64,000 bases of DNA, taken from positions 15,943,095 through 16,007,094 of the forward strand of contig NC_134015.1 in assembly GCF_040712315.1 (NCBI RefSeq), read 5' to 3'. The DNA comes from Castanea sativa (lineage: Eukaryota > Streptophyta > Magnoliopsida > Fagales > Fagaceae). The stretch's first letter is position 1. Each line of letters starts with the position of its first letter. Below the pieces are notes generated by a model. That model was not told the origin of the DNA. It searched no databases and was given only the letters and a program-made list of their open reading frames with translations. This document shows, in pieces, positions 46,977 to 60,109 of the stretch. Position numbers and translations under genes: made by a program.

Positions 46977-47400
46977 TGCTACTGCTTTAACCTTTTCAAT
47001 ACGGTGTCGCTTTTGTTGGGGGAGGGTTTCAGAGATTCGAAGTCTCTGAGATCTATGGTATCCACCACCTCATGGACCCCAAATTAGGGTTTTTAGAGAG
47101 AGAGAGAGAGAATTAGTGTTGAGATGTAATAAGAAATAGTATATTATAGCTGTAATATTAAGCTCTGTATTTCCAGTTGTCTCTCTCTCTCCTATTTTTT
47201 TCGTGTCTGTGTGCGTTTGTGTGGATTCTGATTTGGGAGGGAGAGAGAGAGAGAGGGAGAGAGAAATGGGGGGAAGAAAAAGAAAAGAAGGGGAGTGAGA
47301 AGAGAAGAGAAAAATGCGATAAACTCTCAGTCCTCCTCTTGTCCACCTAGGCTTTATTGCAAAATGAAAAAAAGGAGGCCATGGGGGGAATGTTGCCACA
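46977..47400 (-). promoter_or_regulatory. MED14 5' leader and proximal promoter
   Basis: Carries (GA)n/(CT)n tracts at 47093-47111 and 47238-47264 and a TTAGGGTTTT box (47083-47092, plus strand). Pyrimidine-rich leaders are common in housekeeping plant genes. The transcription start is not determined. Confidence 0.45.
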
Positions 47401-47540
47401 TGGCCCCTTAATATTGGTCAATCTCTACTCTTTCATTTTTTTTCACCTTTACTAGGAAAAATTGTAACATACAACTTATCTGTTTGAGAGCAAAAAAATA
47501 CAGTAGTTTCATGTGAAAATAACAAATCAGCAATAACTCT

Positions 47541-47990
47541 AGGTCTGCTTGGTATGTGATTGATTAAAAACTATAGTTTTTAGTGTTAAATATAGAAAAC
47601 TGTTGTTTAAAAAAACACAACACATTTGGTAATAGTATTTTTTTAGAAGTGTTTGAATTACATTACTCATTTTAAGATGTTTAAATGCTGAATTTGAAAA
47701 ACTTCTCTTATCAGTTTTCAAATTTCAAACAACGTTGCTCAATGGCACTTTTATATATATGTTGAAAAATATGGAGCTCACTTGATTAGATAACACATAA
47801 AGCTTCATTCTTTAAACATACATTTATGTTTTTTCACACACTGAAACATATTATTTGAAACATATATGGTACCAAATACATTTTTTGCTTTATGAATCCT
47901 ATAAACATGTATTTTCATAAAACTTTTTAAACCAAAGTTTTACGTCATTTTAAACAACAATACTAGAAATCTCCAATCAAACAAACCCTC
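47541..47990. mobile_element. degenerate TIR element or MITE (about 450 bp)
   Basis: The left end GGTCTGCTTGGTATGTGATT pairs loosely with the inverted right end GGTTTGTTTGATTGGAGATT. The interior TTTGAAACATA(T)...GGTACCAAA resembles 5160-5302. The target duplication is not clear. Confidence 0.45.
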
Positions 47991-48317
47991 TTTTATTTGA
48001 GATTAAATCTTAGAGTCTGTTAGTTGAGGGTGACAAGATATTTTACTAGTTTCAACAGGCGTCATAAACTTGTTACTTTGATTTTATTTATTTATTTATG
48101 GGACTTTGGTTTTATTTTGATTAAGAATGAATGGTATGTAATAAAATGGTTTACTTGATTCTCAAAAAAAAAAAAAAAAAAAATGATTTACGAGTAACTA
48201 TTTAATATTTGTTTTTCTATAAATGAAAATTACAATAATGGAGAAGAAAATTTGAACCTGGTTTCTTTGTAAAGGAAAGTCGTTATAAGTAGAATTAAAA
48301 ACAATATCACTTAAGCT

Positions 48318-48348
<31 letters not shown>

Positions 48349-49274
48349 GATGTACCAATGCCCAAATAAGGCAAATATCACTTTCACTCCATAAGTATCC
48401 ATTTAAGGATTAGGTGGTGAATGACATATACAATTAGTGTCCTCTTTAGTGTGAATTTATTCTTATATAGAGTAGTACACATGAAAAAAAAATCCAAAAA
48501 AAATAGTGGGAGTTTGAGTAATTAATATTGTCAGTCTTATTTGAATAATAATTCCTATTGTACGCATCTTATAATCCGCATCTAAAAAGCATAAACTGTT
48601 TCACAAAATCATCCAAATGTTGTAAGTACAAAAAGTATTAGATACAATTTGTTGACATCTGTTTTTTTTTATATAGATACAACTTATAATTTAATTTAGT
48701 TTATTTTTAATAAAATAAATCAATAAAGCAATAAGCTAATTCAAGCACAACATTAAAGAGATTCATTTAGCTTTTGAATTTTAGTAAGCTGAAGTATTTC
48801 TATAAATGGCATTGATTGTATAAAGTTTGAGGTGGACAATAGTACCATCTAAAGTTTATATTATTGGCAAAAATGTGACTAATATTTTGCCACTTTCAAA
48901 GAAAGTAAACAATTCTGTATAACTACAATGTAAAAATATATAGTTTTCTCTCTCTGAGAAAAATTCTAGAAAATCTCAGCAAATGGAACTTGCAGTCTTG
49001 TTCCATTTCTTTTTTCTTTTGCTTAAGAGTTAAAGATAACTATAGCATTTTTTTAAGTGCTTTTTTGAAGCCATCTTAGCCTGGGTTCAGACCTTCCCTC
49101 CCTAGTTGTAACTAATAAAAATGAAAAAAAAAAAAAAAAAAAAAGCAAAATGATTGCAAACAAAGAAATTACCATTTAATGAGTTTCCCGTTCACTAATA
49201 GTTGATCCATTTGTCAAAACACAAGAAGAAAACAATAATCAAATGTCAAATGTGGCTTTGGCTTTATTGTCAAT
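47991..49274. other. intergenic AT-rich DNA with microsatellites
   Basis: No gene seen. Contains A tracts (48163-48182, 49123-49144), a (GA)n run at 48319-48348, and at about 49060-49144 a GGGTTCAGACC box followed by a poly-A tail that could be the end of a SINE. Confidence 0.5.
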
Positions 49275-49900
49275 TAGAGGTGTGTAGCCAAAGCTAACCA
49301 TAAGACTGCAAAAGCTGGCGCTGAAATTGCCTGCAATGTAGATAGCATAAACCACACTACGGCAGGGATTAAGCCTAACAGGTGCATAAAAGAAGACCGC
49401 ACAAACCACATCGCACCGCAACCTACTCTATATATTAATATATTTATTTAATTTTAATATTAAATATATTATTAATATTTTTAATAACCCTAGTTTTCAA
49501 AAAAATAATAATTTGATAACCCTAGCAAGTGTCTGACTAGAAAAGTCAGCCCAAAATAAAGGAAAAACTAGCTTAATAGTTTAAAACTTGGCTCAAAATA
49601 AAAGGAAAAATTAGTTTTTTCAAGGCGGGTAGGAAAAACCCTGAAAATTCCTGAAAAATATACCGATTTCAAGCCGTTCAAATCGCATCTTATACATTGC
49701 ATGATACATGTGGCTGCAAAAATGAGGTGTGGTGCGGTTATGTGATCATTAACTCAAACTCTAAACCGCAGGTACACCACATCGCACCGGCATGTGTAAC
49801 CTGCAAAAATAAGGTGCGCTGCAATTATGGTTTTAGTTAACGCACCACAAAAGTGCGGAGACTAAAAAGACCCAAAATTGCAACACACCGCACACCCCTA
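49275..49900. mobile_element. hAT-like non-autonomous element (about 626 bp)
   Basis: The ends TAGAGGTGTG and, inverted, TAGGGGTGTG enclose many copies of a CACCGCA/TGCGGT motif (for example 49405-49430, 49725-49790, 49845-49890), a pattern known from plant hAT-type repeats. The 8-bp target duplication has decayed. Confidence 0.5.
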
Positions 49901-50984
49901 ATTGCGAGTGATATAAGGCTAAAAATTACAGACAAGCCAGGTTTGAATCTTGGCAAATAAAAGGAAACAGAAGCATCAAAATCACAAAGTTAATATATAC
50001 AGTAATTAGGGGCTTATAAAGGGTTGACTCATTTGATAGTCTGAGTTTGTAATTTGGTCACATTAATTACTTTCTAAGACAATGATACATGTTTTACCAT
50101 TTAATAAGGTGCACAATTTTTAATATTTGGTTTTCGTATATGATCTATCCAACTTTTATCATCATTTAATATAAACACACACGAGTTAACTCCTATCATT
50201 TAACAATAGCTCTTACTGCAGCTAAATTAAGGTCAATTATTTGATGAATAAGTAAAAAATGATGTCACTGATGCTTAAAAGAGGTAAAAGAAATGTTTAG
50301 GTTGCTGAGAAAGTAAAGCCATTGATGCTTAGGAAGTTCGGACACAGCAGAAGAGAGAAAAGCAACAAAATTAAGCTTTTGGTTATTCACTTTATTTCCT
50401 TCTGTTTTTATTTGGTATAAGTCAAAGATAACAATGTTAAAGGGTTTTGCAAATTTTACTACATTAGTTTATAATTTGAGGTGTTGATTATAAAATACAA
50501 GACAAAATAGTTTAAAAGATCATTTATTATACATCTATGTGAATACCAATCACATTTGTCACGTTAGTTTGCAAGTTCAGTGTTTATTTTAAAGTAAGTG
50601 AATAACTTAGTGTATATATTTTTAAATCTAATTAATACATTAAATTCTCCAATTAAATTTAAACTTATATTTCTGATCTATTAATGAAGCACAGAACAAT
50701 ATTAGTTTTTTTAATGATATTTAATTTCAATTCAATTATATTTTTGAGATTTTTTTGGGAAAGCTAACAATACTTAAGTTGTTACCTTGTAGTAAAAAAA
50801 AAAATTCCCTTCATTAGCTTGTTAGGTCAATTTGTGTTTTTCAAATTACAGTGACAAACTGCAAAGTTTACGTTAAAAAGGTTCATGGCAAAATCATGAG
50901 TAATGATGTCACTGATTTTCAAAGGGAGAATTTTTTTAAATGTTTGGTTTGCTGAGAGAGCAAATCCATGTGGCTAGTATTTCA

Positions 50985-51217
50985 ACTCGGTGTGAGTGTG
51001 GTTTAGTGGTCTTGGGTGATGCACAAGGATGCATTCAGTGTAAGGTCCAAGATAGAGTGGGAAGCTATAGCTCATAAACGCGGTCCTCCTGTATTCCAAT
51101 AAGGTCACAAATCCAGCGGTCAAGCTGCTATGTATGGTTACGTCCAGTCAAGTAGAATTGCCACGTTCATCACTCCTACACCTTTTTATGTTCATACTTG
51201 AAAAAAAAAAAAAAAAA
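50985..51217 (+). mobile_element. putative tRNA-derived SINE
   Basis: Box A-like TGGTTTAGTGG near 51000, box B-like GGTCCAAGAT about 40 bases later, and a 17-base A tail ending near 51217. The flanks GGCTAGTATTTCA (50972 on) and GGCTAGGAATTCA (51221 on) match at 11 of 13 positions, fitting a target duplication. Confidence 0.45.
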
Positions 51218-54200
51218 TTAAGGCTAGGAATTCACACACGGGAGAAGAAATTAACGAAAAGCTTTTCATATTCCTTTTTGTTTTTCTTTGAATAAATGCT
51301 TGTATTTCAAGTATATAGTAGTCACCTTGAACACTAATCGATCAAAGTTCTTGTTTTCTTTTTTTCCTTTTTTTTTGTTTGTGTTAGTAATAGAGATTGG
51401 CTCTTAAAGAGGTTAAGTAAGAAGTCACAAATGATAATCTTCATTGATACACTATGTCAAAGATACCATTCTGTGACGGGTAAAAGATATTACTTATTTG
51501 GGTTAAATTGCAATTGCATTTGTAGGTCATGTTGATTATGCGACTACAATATAGTGGAAGCCAAATTATTAGTGTCACAAAAGTCTTGGTCCTGGAAAGG
51601 AAAAAAAATGTGTTTTTGCTCATCATAGAACACATGATTTCACAGTTAATAAAGAGTACTTGTCCTCTCTGAAAATAGTTTATTATTGCTAGATAAGACA
51701 AAAGGTAAAAGCTAGAAGTGTACACTTGGATTCGTTGTTAGAAAAAGGTACCCACAGTGCCATTTGTTCTATTGTTATCGTTTTACCTAGTAAGAACTTT
51801 GTGGAAAACAAGAGTTCATGGATGAAATAACACGGTTTGAGCTTGTTGGTTTAAAAATGACAGCAGTAAAAAAGTTTAAGGGGGGTGTTTAGTAGATATG
51901 AGTTTGAGTAATGCTTGTTTGGGTATTTTTGATATACGTGTGGGTGAAAATGTGTGTAAGTGTGTTTAAAATACTCAAAAATTTGTGTTTAAATTTTTAT
52001 ACAACATTAGCGCGCTGAGATATAAGGCATTATTTATTGTGTTTTCCAGTGCCGGTGTTTTTAGTCTCTGTCGCCAGAAATTACTGCTTGGAGTTTTTCA
52101 GTTTTTCTTCTACCTTCTCTCTCAAGAGCTCCAGGAAATTGAAAGTGTGTAGTGGCAATAGTCATGGTCCATATCTCGTAAACCAAAAGGAGTTTATTTG
52201 GCGGGTGATTGTCTGTAATTTTTATGTGAGCATGATGTGGTTAAGTAGTGAAATCTCTACTTTAATTAGATAAATAATAATGCAAGAATAAATGATTAAT
52301 ATAGCATAATGAAGTTGAGAACTTCATTGGTGTAAGCTTTTAAATTAAGAGTGGGTTCTCAACCATTCATACTCACTGTGATTTTCCTGAAAACTTAAAG
52401 CTTGGAAACACTTATCACAAAATAATTTTTAAATGTGTGAATAGTGTTCGATGGTAAGCTAATTTTTAATGAAAGTTTTGCTAAAAAAAAGAGGTTTGTG
52501 GGTCCCGCTTATGGACAGTGCACGAACCGGTACCACTGGCCAACTGCACTAATCACATGAAACTCTTAAGGCTTCTCCAAAAAAAAAGGAGATGGGAAAA
52601 CATGTGAAACACAAGGACGTGGACGTGTTTCCAAACGGATACTAAGTGATATTTCATCTCTCCTCATCAGAAAACAAAAAAGGAGGAGAAGAGAATAGAG
52701 AGAGAGGAGAGAGAGAGAAAGGAAAAAAATGAAATGATGTTTTATCTACTCTATTATATTAACTATGTATTTAGTCTTCTCAATGTATTTTCTCCCCTGA
52801 CTTAATTTGAAAAAATTTGTATTGCACCTTTTTTTTTTATCTTAAAACTCAAAAGTAAAACCTGGGTAAGAGGTAATGCTGCCATCTTGAGTCCTGTGGC
52901 GTCTTTAACCTAAGCATGACCAAAATTTTTTATTGCACCTAATAGATGAATATCAAATAGGTAGGGTATATATTAGTAATTTGTCCTTTAACATATTCTC
53001 TTTTTAGCCTTTATATATACAGACAATTCCTAATTCACAAAGGAGGACATGTAAGTTATCCTAGGTTCCTATAGCAAAGTTAGAAGTGGATGTAATTAAA
53101 ATTTTAAAATACCCCAAACTACAAATCATCAACATAAAAAACAAAAAACCAATATCTTAACATAAAAAATCAAGGTTCAAGATTAAAATTAAAGAAAAAA
53201 ATTAAAAAAGAACTGAGAATAAGTAACTCAATGGCACAATGTAAATTTTCTGACTCTGTAGGACTCATGGCTTGTGTGTTGTCATGTCAGTTCAAAGCTT
53301 TTTGATATTACAACGTTACAAATTGAAAGAGCGAAAGACCATTTCTCTTTCTCACTTCCCTCAAAATATTTTAGCCAAAATTTTTCCCTCCTTTCTCACT
53401 TCCCTCTTCTCCGTTTTCTCTCACATTTCATTACTCCATCAAATTTTGGCCTCCAGCAATCCAAACCGAAGCACGAAGTGGGTTTAGAAGTGTCATTCTC
53501 TCATGCACCTAGGTCTTGAACTAAAGTAGGTTTTGAAGTCATTTCTTTTGTCCGTTTGCAAAAACCATTTGAAGGCATTTCTATGACTTTTTCTCCCAAG
53601 TGCAATGTGTATATCTCTATCTCCCTTTCCATTGTCCAAATGACCATTGTACCACATCAGACCATTCCTGGGCATTGTGGTATAATTTCTGTTTTATTGA
53701 TTTTTGCCCATGGGATATTAGTGAGTGTGTTGAAGTGGGTTTTTCTCCATGGACTCATCTCCAGAATCTTTCTTTTCTTTTTATTGATCTACACCTAGGT
53801 CTTTCTTTTCATTATCTGTGTTTTATTGAAGTGGGTCTTTCTTTCTTTCTTGTGGTATGAAATTTATGTGACAACCTACTTCTCTATTTAATTGATGAAA
53901 CTAAAATTGCCATTTGTTTATATCAAACTGCCATTTTGTTTAATTTATTTTCTTACCTTTAGAGATTCTTTCATCATCTACAACAAATAAGATATCAAAC
54001 CTTGAACACACCAGTAACAAGTACCCCTATCTCTAGAAGTCAAAAGAGTGGCTCACTACTTGAACATAGGAACAGAGTTTTGATAGGGAATACTTTAAAA
54101 AATGTTAAAAAAAAAAAAACCCCCCCCAGCTGATTATCTTCACTCTCAAAAATTGAAGGGAACTTATCTCTTTTTCTTTTCTTTTTTATTTTCTTTTTAT

Positions 54201-54600
54201 TATTATCTTAGTGGATTTAACTCTTATCTAAGAAGAAACAAGAATTCCTCCTCCCTGATGTATCTCTCTCCTTTTATTATGTTTAAATTGACTGGTGCAG
54301 AGGACTTAGAGCAAATGAACATTTTAAGTATAGGGCATAATGCTTTTGTTGAACATGATTTGATGATACTGAGTTCTATTGCCTGACTTTGAGAAACTAT
54401 GATGATTGTAAATGTTAACTTGTTTCTTTACTAACCATATAAATATTGGAATAAGAAATGGAATTCATTAACCTTCAAAATGGCTGATCTTTAAACTTTG
54501 TTCACTAAGTGCACTCTTTGTAGGTCCTCGTAAATTTTCTCTTAGGTCTCACTGGGAGAATTGTTCAATCAGCAAGGTGGGTACTCAAAATTTGTTCACT
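51218..54600. other. non-coding, possibly part of a decayed Harbinger element
   Basis: No convincing gene. GGGGGGTGTTTAGTAGATATG at about 51883 after TAA could be the left terminus of the element whose relics lie at 54620-56390. 53340-53470 is CT-rich and leader-like. Confidence 0.3.
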
Positions 54601-54619
54601 AAGATGATATTGATGTATA

Positions 54620-55318
54620 TCTTGTCATTTCAGGCTAATCCTAAAGCAAATGGCATTACAGGAAGAGTGGATGTCCTAGCTATGACAAACTATGGCAGCT
54701 GTTTGCTTCTAATGCTGGTCAACCGGTGCCTATCAAATTTCACTCAAATACATGAGCCCCAGATGGTGATGGCCAGAGCATGCCCTAGAGGAGGAAATTG
54801 CCAATGAGGCTCATTCAGTACCCAGTTGGGTATCGATGATGCTGCTACAAGTCCTGAGCATGGAGGGCATAACCCCACAAGATGATCCACTTGCTGCAAA
54901 GCAAATCCCAACATGCGGACAAACGTCCCATTCGGAGCCTCCTGGCAAGGGAAGAAGGTTGCCAAAAAAGAGGATAGGGCTAGTGACATGACCATTGCTC
55001 TTCAAGGAGTACACTGTGTTGGCAAGGAGAACGGTTTAAGGCAAGAAAACGGGCAAATCTAATGGGTAGCTTTGACCATATTGCAGGCGGCAGTCTACTA
55101 TTGGTGGCGATCCTTGCTCCCTTAGGAGGGGCCTTGGCTAGAGGTGCAGCAAGCCAGCACAATAATCTTGATGATGACACCTATATTTTAACATCTTTAT
55201 TGAGGTTTTGCAAAAAAAAAAAAAAAAAAAGGACGAGTGATGTTCATGGGCAAGCCAAAACATAGGAGGAGGAGGTGGATGGAGCGCTATGCTCACGAGC
55301 CCGGAAAATTAATGGAGA
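54620..55318 (+). pseudogene. relic of a Harbinger-associated MYB/L10-interacting-type gene
   Basis: Pieces of the C-terminal half of this family lie in order but in different frames: DDPLAAKQIPTCGQTSHSEP (about 54880), ASDMTIALQG (about 54980), DHIAGGS (about 55080), LDDDTYIL (about 55170) and VMFMGKPKHRRRRWMERY (about 55230-55285). LDDDTY and the basic MFMGxPxHRRRRWME end are typical of Myb/SANT-like proteins carried by PIF/Harbinger elements or domesticated from them. Several frameshifts and an A18 run interrupt it, so it is not functional. Confidence 0.5.
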
Positions 55319-55889
55319 CTTCTTATTTTCATTTTTATGCTTGATTATTGTGATTTGGATGTGAATCACTTAGTTTCTTAGCTTTTAAGGACTTTATGTG
55401 TGTGCATAGACGATTCTTGGACTTTTGGTTGTATTTGCCTTATTCAGATTGAACACTTTTACTTTGAAGCTGTTTTTGTTGTAATGGTTAATTGTTGTGA
55501 ACTATGCATGTGGGATTTCACATAATTAGCGCATATGTTAGTATGTGAGCTTCCTCAGCTTGTTGGTGATCTCTACTTGATGCAATTTACATTAGGTATG
55601 TGGGTTAAATGGTAATTTGTTGTTATGTACTTGGTGTCTTTTTATAGTATTGTATCATTTCTTTTTCATGGTAAATTGTTTTTTAGTACTTTTTACATTA
55701 TTTTAGGAGAATTATGCTGTTAGCATTATTGCTAGCCATCTTTAGTACCACTTATTAATGTGTCAGTTTACATATTGCAATGAATTGGTACTCTGATGCT
55801 TTTGGGTTTTTGTCAGGGTATAAGATCAAGAATGGTCTCCCCCAATGATCTTTTCGGAACCTTCGTTTTGACGATGCTTACTTTTGCAC

Positions 55890-56390
55890 TTGACGTTCAA
55901 TGATGACATGGACAGCCTTTGGATGTGGTGATGATATGGATACTAGTGGGTGACTATGATAGCCTGACATGGATGTTTAGTGATTGTGATGATGACACGG
56001 ATATTGGATTTAACATAATATTTCAGCACTGGATGATAGCGAAGAGGAAGAGTTTTGGTTTGTATTTCCCACTTGTTGCTGGCGAGGATGGTGGCTTATT
56101 TTCAGCGGCATTACGACATTAGTGCCCAACTGCAGTACCTAGCATTTTGAGATGGCAAAGATTACATGGTTTGAAGTGAGGCATGGTAATCCTAAGCAAT
56201 TGTCATGACATGTTCCGCTTTGACATTGGACTTGTTCTATCACTTTGGTGGATGCAGAACTAAAACATGATCTCATGGTTATATTTCTTGAAGGAAGGGG
56301 AAAGGGGCATATGGAATATGAGATATTATGGACTATTATGGATTTGATATGCCAGGGCTTCAGAGTTAATACTTTTACTCATTCCCCCTT
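55890..56390 (+). pseudogene. possible N-terminal relic of a Harbinger (HARBI1-like) transposase
   Basis: An acidic D/S-rich start, then RHYD (about 56110), a VRHGNPKQ segment (about 56190) and, after a frameshift, CHDMFRFDIG (about 56205). This resembles the HYD...GNPxQCHDMFR stretch of plant HARBI1-like proteins. The catalytic region is not found. Its position just downstream of the MYB-like relic supports the assignment. Confidence 0.4.
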
Positions 56391-56399
56391 GTCATCCAT

Positions 56400-59300
56400 C
56401 TAAGAAAAACAAAATACAGTTCCCCTTTAGTAGTTACTTTTCAGGGAATCCACTTTGGCGTATCACACAAATAATATAATTACAGTTTTCAAAATGCCCA
56501 TGGTTTGTAAGTCCACAGCCTTGAATAAAGTTGAAAAACTCTCAACATATTATAGAAGTTACAAATGTTCATACATACCATAATTATCTGTTTTTATACT
56601 TGAGAATACAAAAAAAAAAAAAAAAATGAAGTTGTAACCATTATAATACAAATGAATCTTCAATGTAATAGGCATACAAGTATGACTTATTACATAACAT
56701 AACCAACTCAGTTCTCAAGCTAATACATTTGCCTGCTTCTAACATCCCCAAACCTATTAGACAAAATAAGCAAAACTTTTAACAAACATCACCCATGATA
56801 GTACTAGCAAGACTGATCTTGAACTTCTCTACTCTCTCTCGGAAATCGTGCGCACAACCATTGTGTCTTTCAGCCCTTTCATTAGTTGCAGTATTGCTCT
56901 CATTTCCAAAATGCTGCTTCTCTCATGGCATGTGCTTACTTCAACTCTTCATTAACAACTTCCATATCTGGCATGCTCCAATCGTTGGTAAAGCATTTCG
57001 CTAACACAATGGGTATTATTGCCTGCGCCATGTGTGCAAGTGTGGGTGTGCCAACCATTTGAAGAACTTTACATGCACGGTCATCAGCCCATGTATCAAT
57101 CAAATAAAGTATCTTAAAGACAATACGTTTCAACAAATTGGTGACTTAATGCACATAATCAAATGTTTTACTTAATTATCGATGTGGTACTTATTGGTGA
57201 CAAGATAGGCCGCAAGCCATAAAACCTCATACCAAATCAGTACCTGAAGTTCTTTTAGGGACGTCCTGAAAGGGTGCAATGGTCTCAGGTCACAGCAGAT
57301 GCCCACTTCATCCTTCGGAGAAACAATTACTTTTGTTTTTGCCGACATTGGTAAGAACTTGCCTCTATATCAATCACCAAAACAAGAATACTTTGAAACA
57401 TTCTATACACAATAGTCTATAAAATCAATGACCAACAGCAATCTATTCTACAAGCATTCTATACAAGCATGGTAATAAAGCAATTCAAATCCACAAGTAA
57501 TAATGTGTTCTCCAATCAGGGAATTGGGACTTACATAAATAGAGAGCCATACGATTATTATAAAATGTTTTCTCTAACTAAAAACTTCTTAATAAATTAT
57601 AAATAAGTTGTTGTCTTTCCTCTATCTAGCTTTTAATGTCCAAAAGTTCAAATTTAGAAGAAAACTTTATACCAGATACGTGCAATAATATGACACAACA
57701 AAACAATGTCAATTATGTTAATTAGTCTATTGTCACATAGCCACTTAGTCCCACTTGAAAAGGGATGAAACCATCCATTGTTAAAAGATGCCACAACTAA
57801 CAATCAGAGATGTTAAAGTCTATTACAATACTGAGAAGAACAAATTAAATGTAATCCTTGAAAACCCAAATTGCAATCCAAACCTCCCAGTAGCCACAAC
57901 CAACTGGCCCCCTCATTGTCAAACCCAATCACATTTGACCACCAGGAATACACACTGAACCCCAGAGAGACCAAAACACAATGGGACCAAATTCGCAATC
58001 CACACATCCACTCATATACATGGTTTTGCTAATTGTTAAGTATGGAATTGGATTTAAAGACCCAAAATTGGATTTAATAGGTGATATAGAAACACAAAAT
58101 CCCATAACTAATCCAGGACAAATAATTTTGATAAAAAACAGAAAGACAACAGAACAAAAAATATAACACTTGACTAAAATGTAGCTCTGAGTAACCAATT
58201 CAGGAGAATAGATTTTGACATATGAGGTTTGAATGATCGTTTGCCTTATATTTCCAGCACAAGAATTCAAGCATAGCTAACTCTATACTTATCGTATCTA
58301 TCTAAGAAAAACATCAAAACAATTAAAACGGCAATAATTAGATTTTGACATATGAGGTCTAGAATTGTTTGCCTATTTTGCTAGGCCCAATGGATTTATG
58401 TATGTAAGAGATGAGATCCTTTCAGATTATAAGTTCACCAAATGAAAAAAACCAAAAACAATCTCTCAAAAATTGACAAAAACCAAGAGACGAAAAAACG
58501 GGATCGAAACGGTAGAACCGGGGAGACGCAAAGACGTATTTGAGCGAAGAGAGTTAGAGAAAAATGCCTGCAAGCGTGTGGGCGTGCGTTGATGTGGGGC
58601 TGCGATCGATGTGCAGGAGGCGAGAGGCGAGAGGGAGAACACGGTGACTCTTTCAATGGGAGAAGTAAAGAAAGAAGATGAGCTGCAACTCCCACGGTGA
58701 CTTAAGTGGGGGAAGAGAAAGAGAAAGAATAAAAGAAACTAGGAAAGTGAGACGCGGGTAACAACAATAGGCAACACTTGATAGTAGTGTTAAGTGGCGG
58801 GATCCACGTTTCGGGGGAAAAAGTTGTAGAGATATGTAACTAAAGAAATTAGTAGCCAAACATGAGTTTTGCAATTTTTGAGTGAATGTGAGGTTTGAGT
58901 AGGGAGTTATGAGTTATGAGTTTTGAAGCACGTAACGTTACTGAAAACTAAGCTACCTCTAAACCAAATGGGCCTCTTAAATCTCTTTACAACCATTAAG
59001 GGTAACTCAAAACTATACGTTACGCACTTTTACATGCATACAATGATAAGGTGCAAATTAAGATGCATATTATCGCTTTTCATTGTTGGACTTTAATATT
59101 ATCTCCATATTTAGTTTGATCTATCAAAGAGTGGAAAATCTTTGGAATAAATCATAAATGTGAATGTCTATATCTTAAGTAATTTTCAACCTGTACAAAA
59201 ATAATACTTCCAAATGGGGAAGCTTAGACAAGGGAAGAACAAAAAGGGTAAAAGAGCTTACCATCTTTCTGGGTTGTGCAACCATCATAATATAGAAATT

Positions 59301-59687
59301 TTGTTTTCTTTCTCTCAATAATAACTCAATTGTTAAGATAAGTAAGGGGAGGTAAATTCGAACCTTAATTCTCCTAAAAAGGAAACTGCAGTATTACATA
59401 GTTAACTATAAAACTCTTGAAATGCAAATACGTGATATAATAATCAATGAACGCAATGGAGGTTTGGAGAATAGTGCTAGGCCCCTAATGTACTCTAAGC
59501 TCAAATCATACATTTTTCTCCTTGCAAGTGCTAGATGGAGAGATAAGGGTTTTGTAGGTTCAAGGCTCATTTAGGTGCGTGTGTTATAACTTACCTACTC
59601 AAAAAAAATTATAATGTAAGCCATAGAGACATGAAATTGTACTAGTCTCTTTGATTTACTATTGTTATTGTTATGATGAATGAATGA

Positions 59688-59690
<3 letters not shown>
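56400..59690. other. intergenic, no confident gene
   Basis: A minus-strand open stretch (56820-57136) reads like protein (VGTPTLAHMAQAIIPIVLAK, then ERAERHNGCAHDFRE further on) but is broken and I do not recognise it. 58435-58874 is GC-richer and leader-like. 58900-58980 ends AACCAAATGGGCCTCTTAA, similar to a Harbinger terminus. Confidence 0.35.
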
Positions 59691-59691
<1 letters not shown>

Positions 59692-59726
<35 letters not shown>

Positions 59727-59742
59727 ATATATACATATATAT

Positions 59743-59785
<43 letters not shown>
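59692..59785. repeat. (TA)n/(GT)n microsatellite palindrome
   Basis: TATATATGTGTGTGTATATA is mirrored by TATATACACACACATATATA with a short centre near 59733, inside a longer TA run. Confidence 0.9.
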
Positions 59786-59788
<3 letters not shown>

Positions 59789-60109
59789 CGAAAAATGGAG
59801 AGAGGGATTTGAACTTCTTCATCAAAAGCATAAAAAAGTTCCAATTAAGTTAAAGACACTTTGGGATGAATGAGTCATGTTATTTATTGTACATGCTTAT
59901 AATCATATATATGTATATATATAAAGGCATAAAATAATTGCACCTTTGTTTTTGCTTTCTTTCTATTTTTTTATTTTTTATTTTTTATGTTAATCTCATA
60001 AGTTAATATCATTCATTCTAACGAGGATAAGATGATTATTGTTCTATAATCCCCTAAATATGTACTATTTTGGAATTGGGAAAAAAAATCATATTAAGTT
60101 TTTGACGAA

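Noticed and set aside
47070..47399. 109-codon serine/leucine-rich minus-strand frame
   Set aside because: Translation of the GA/CT microsatellites in the MED14 leader.
54744..55180. Several minus-strand frames of 66-83 codons
   Set aside because: Opposite-strand shadows of the MYB-like relic, which reads better on the plus strand.
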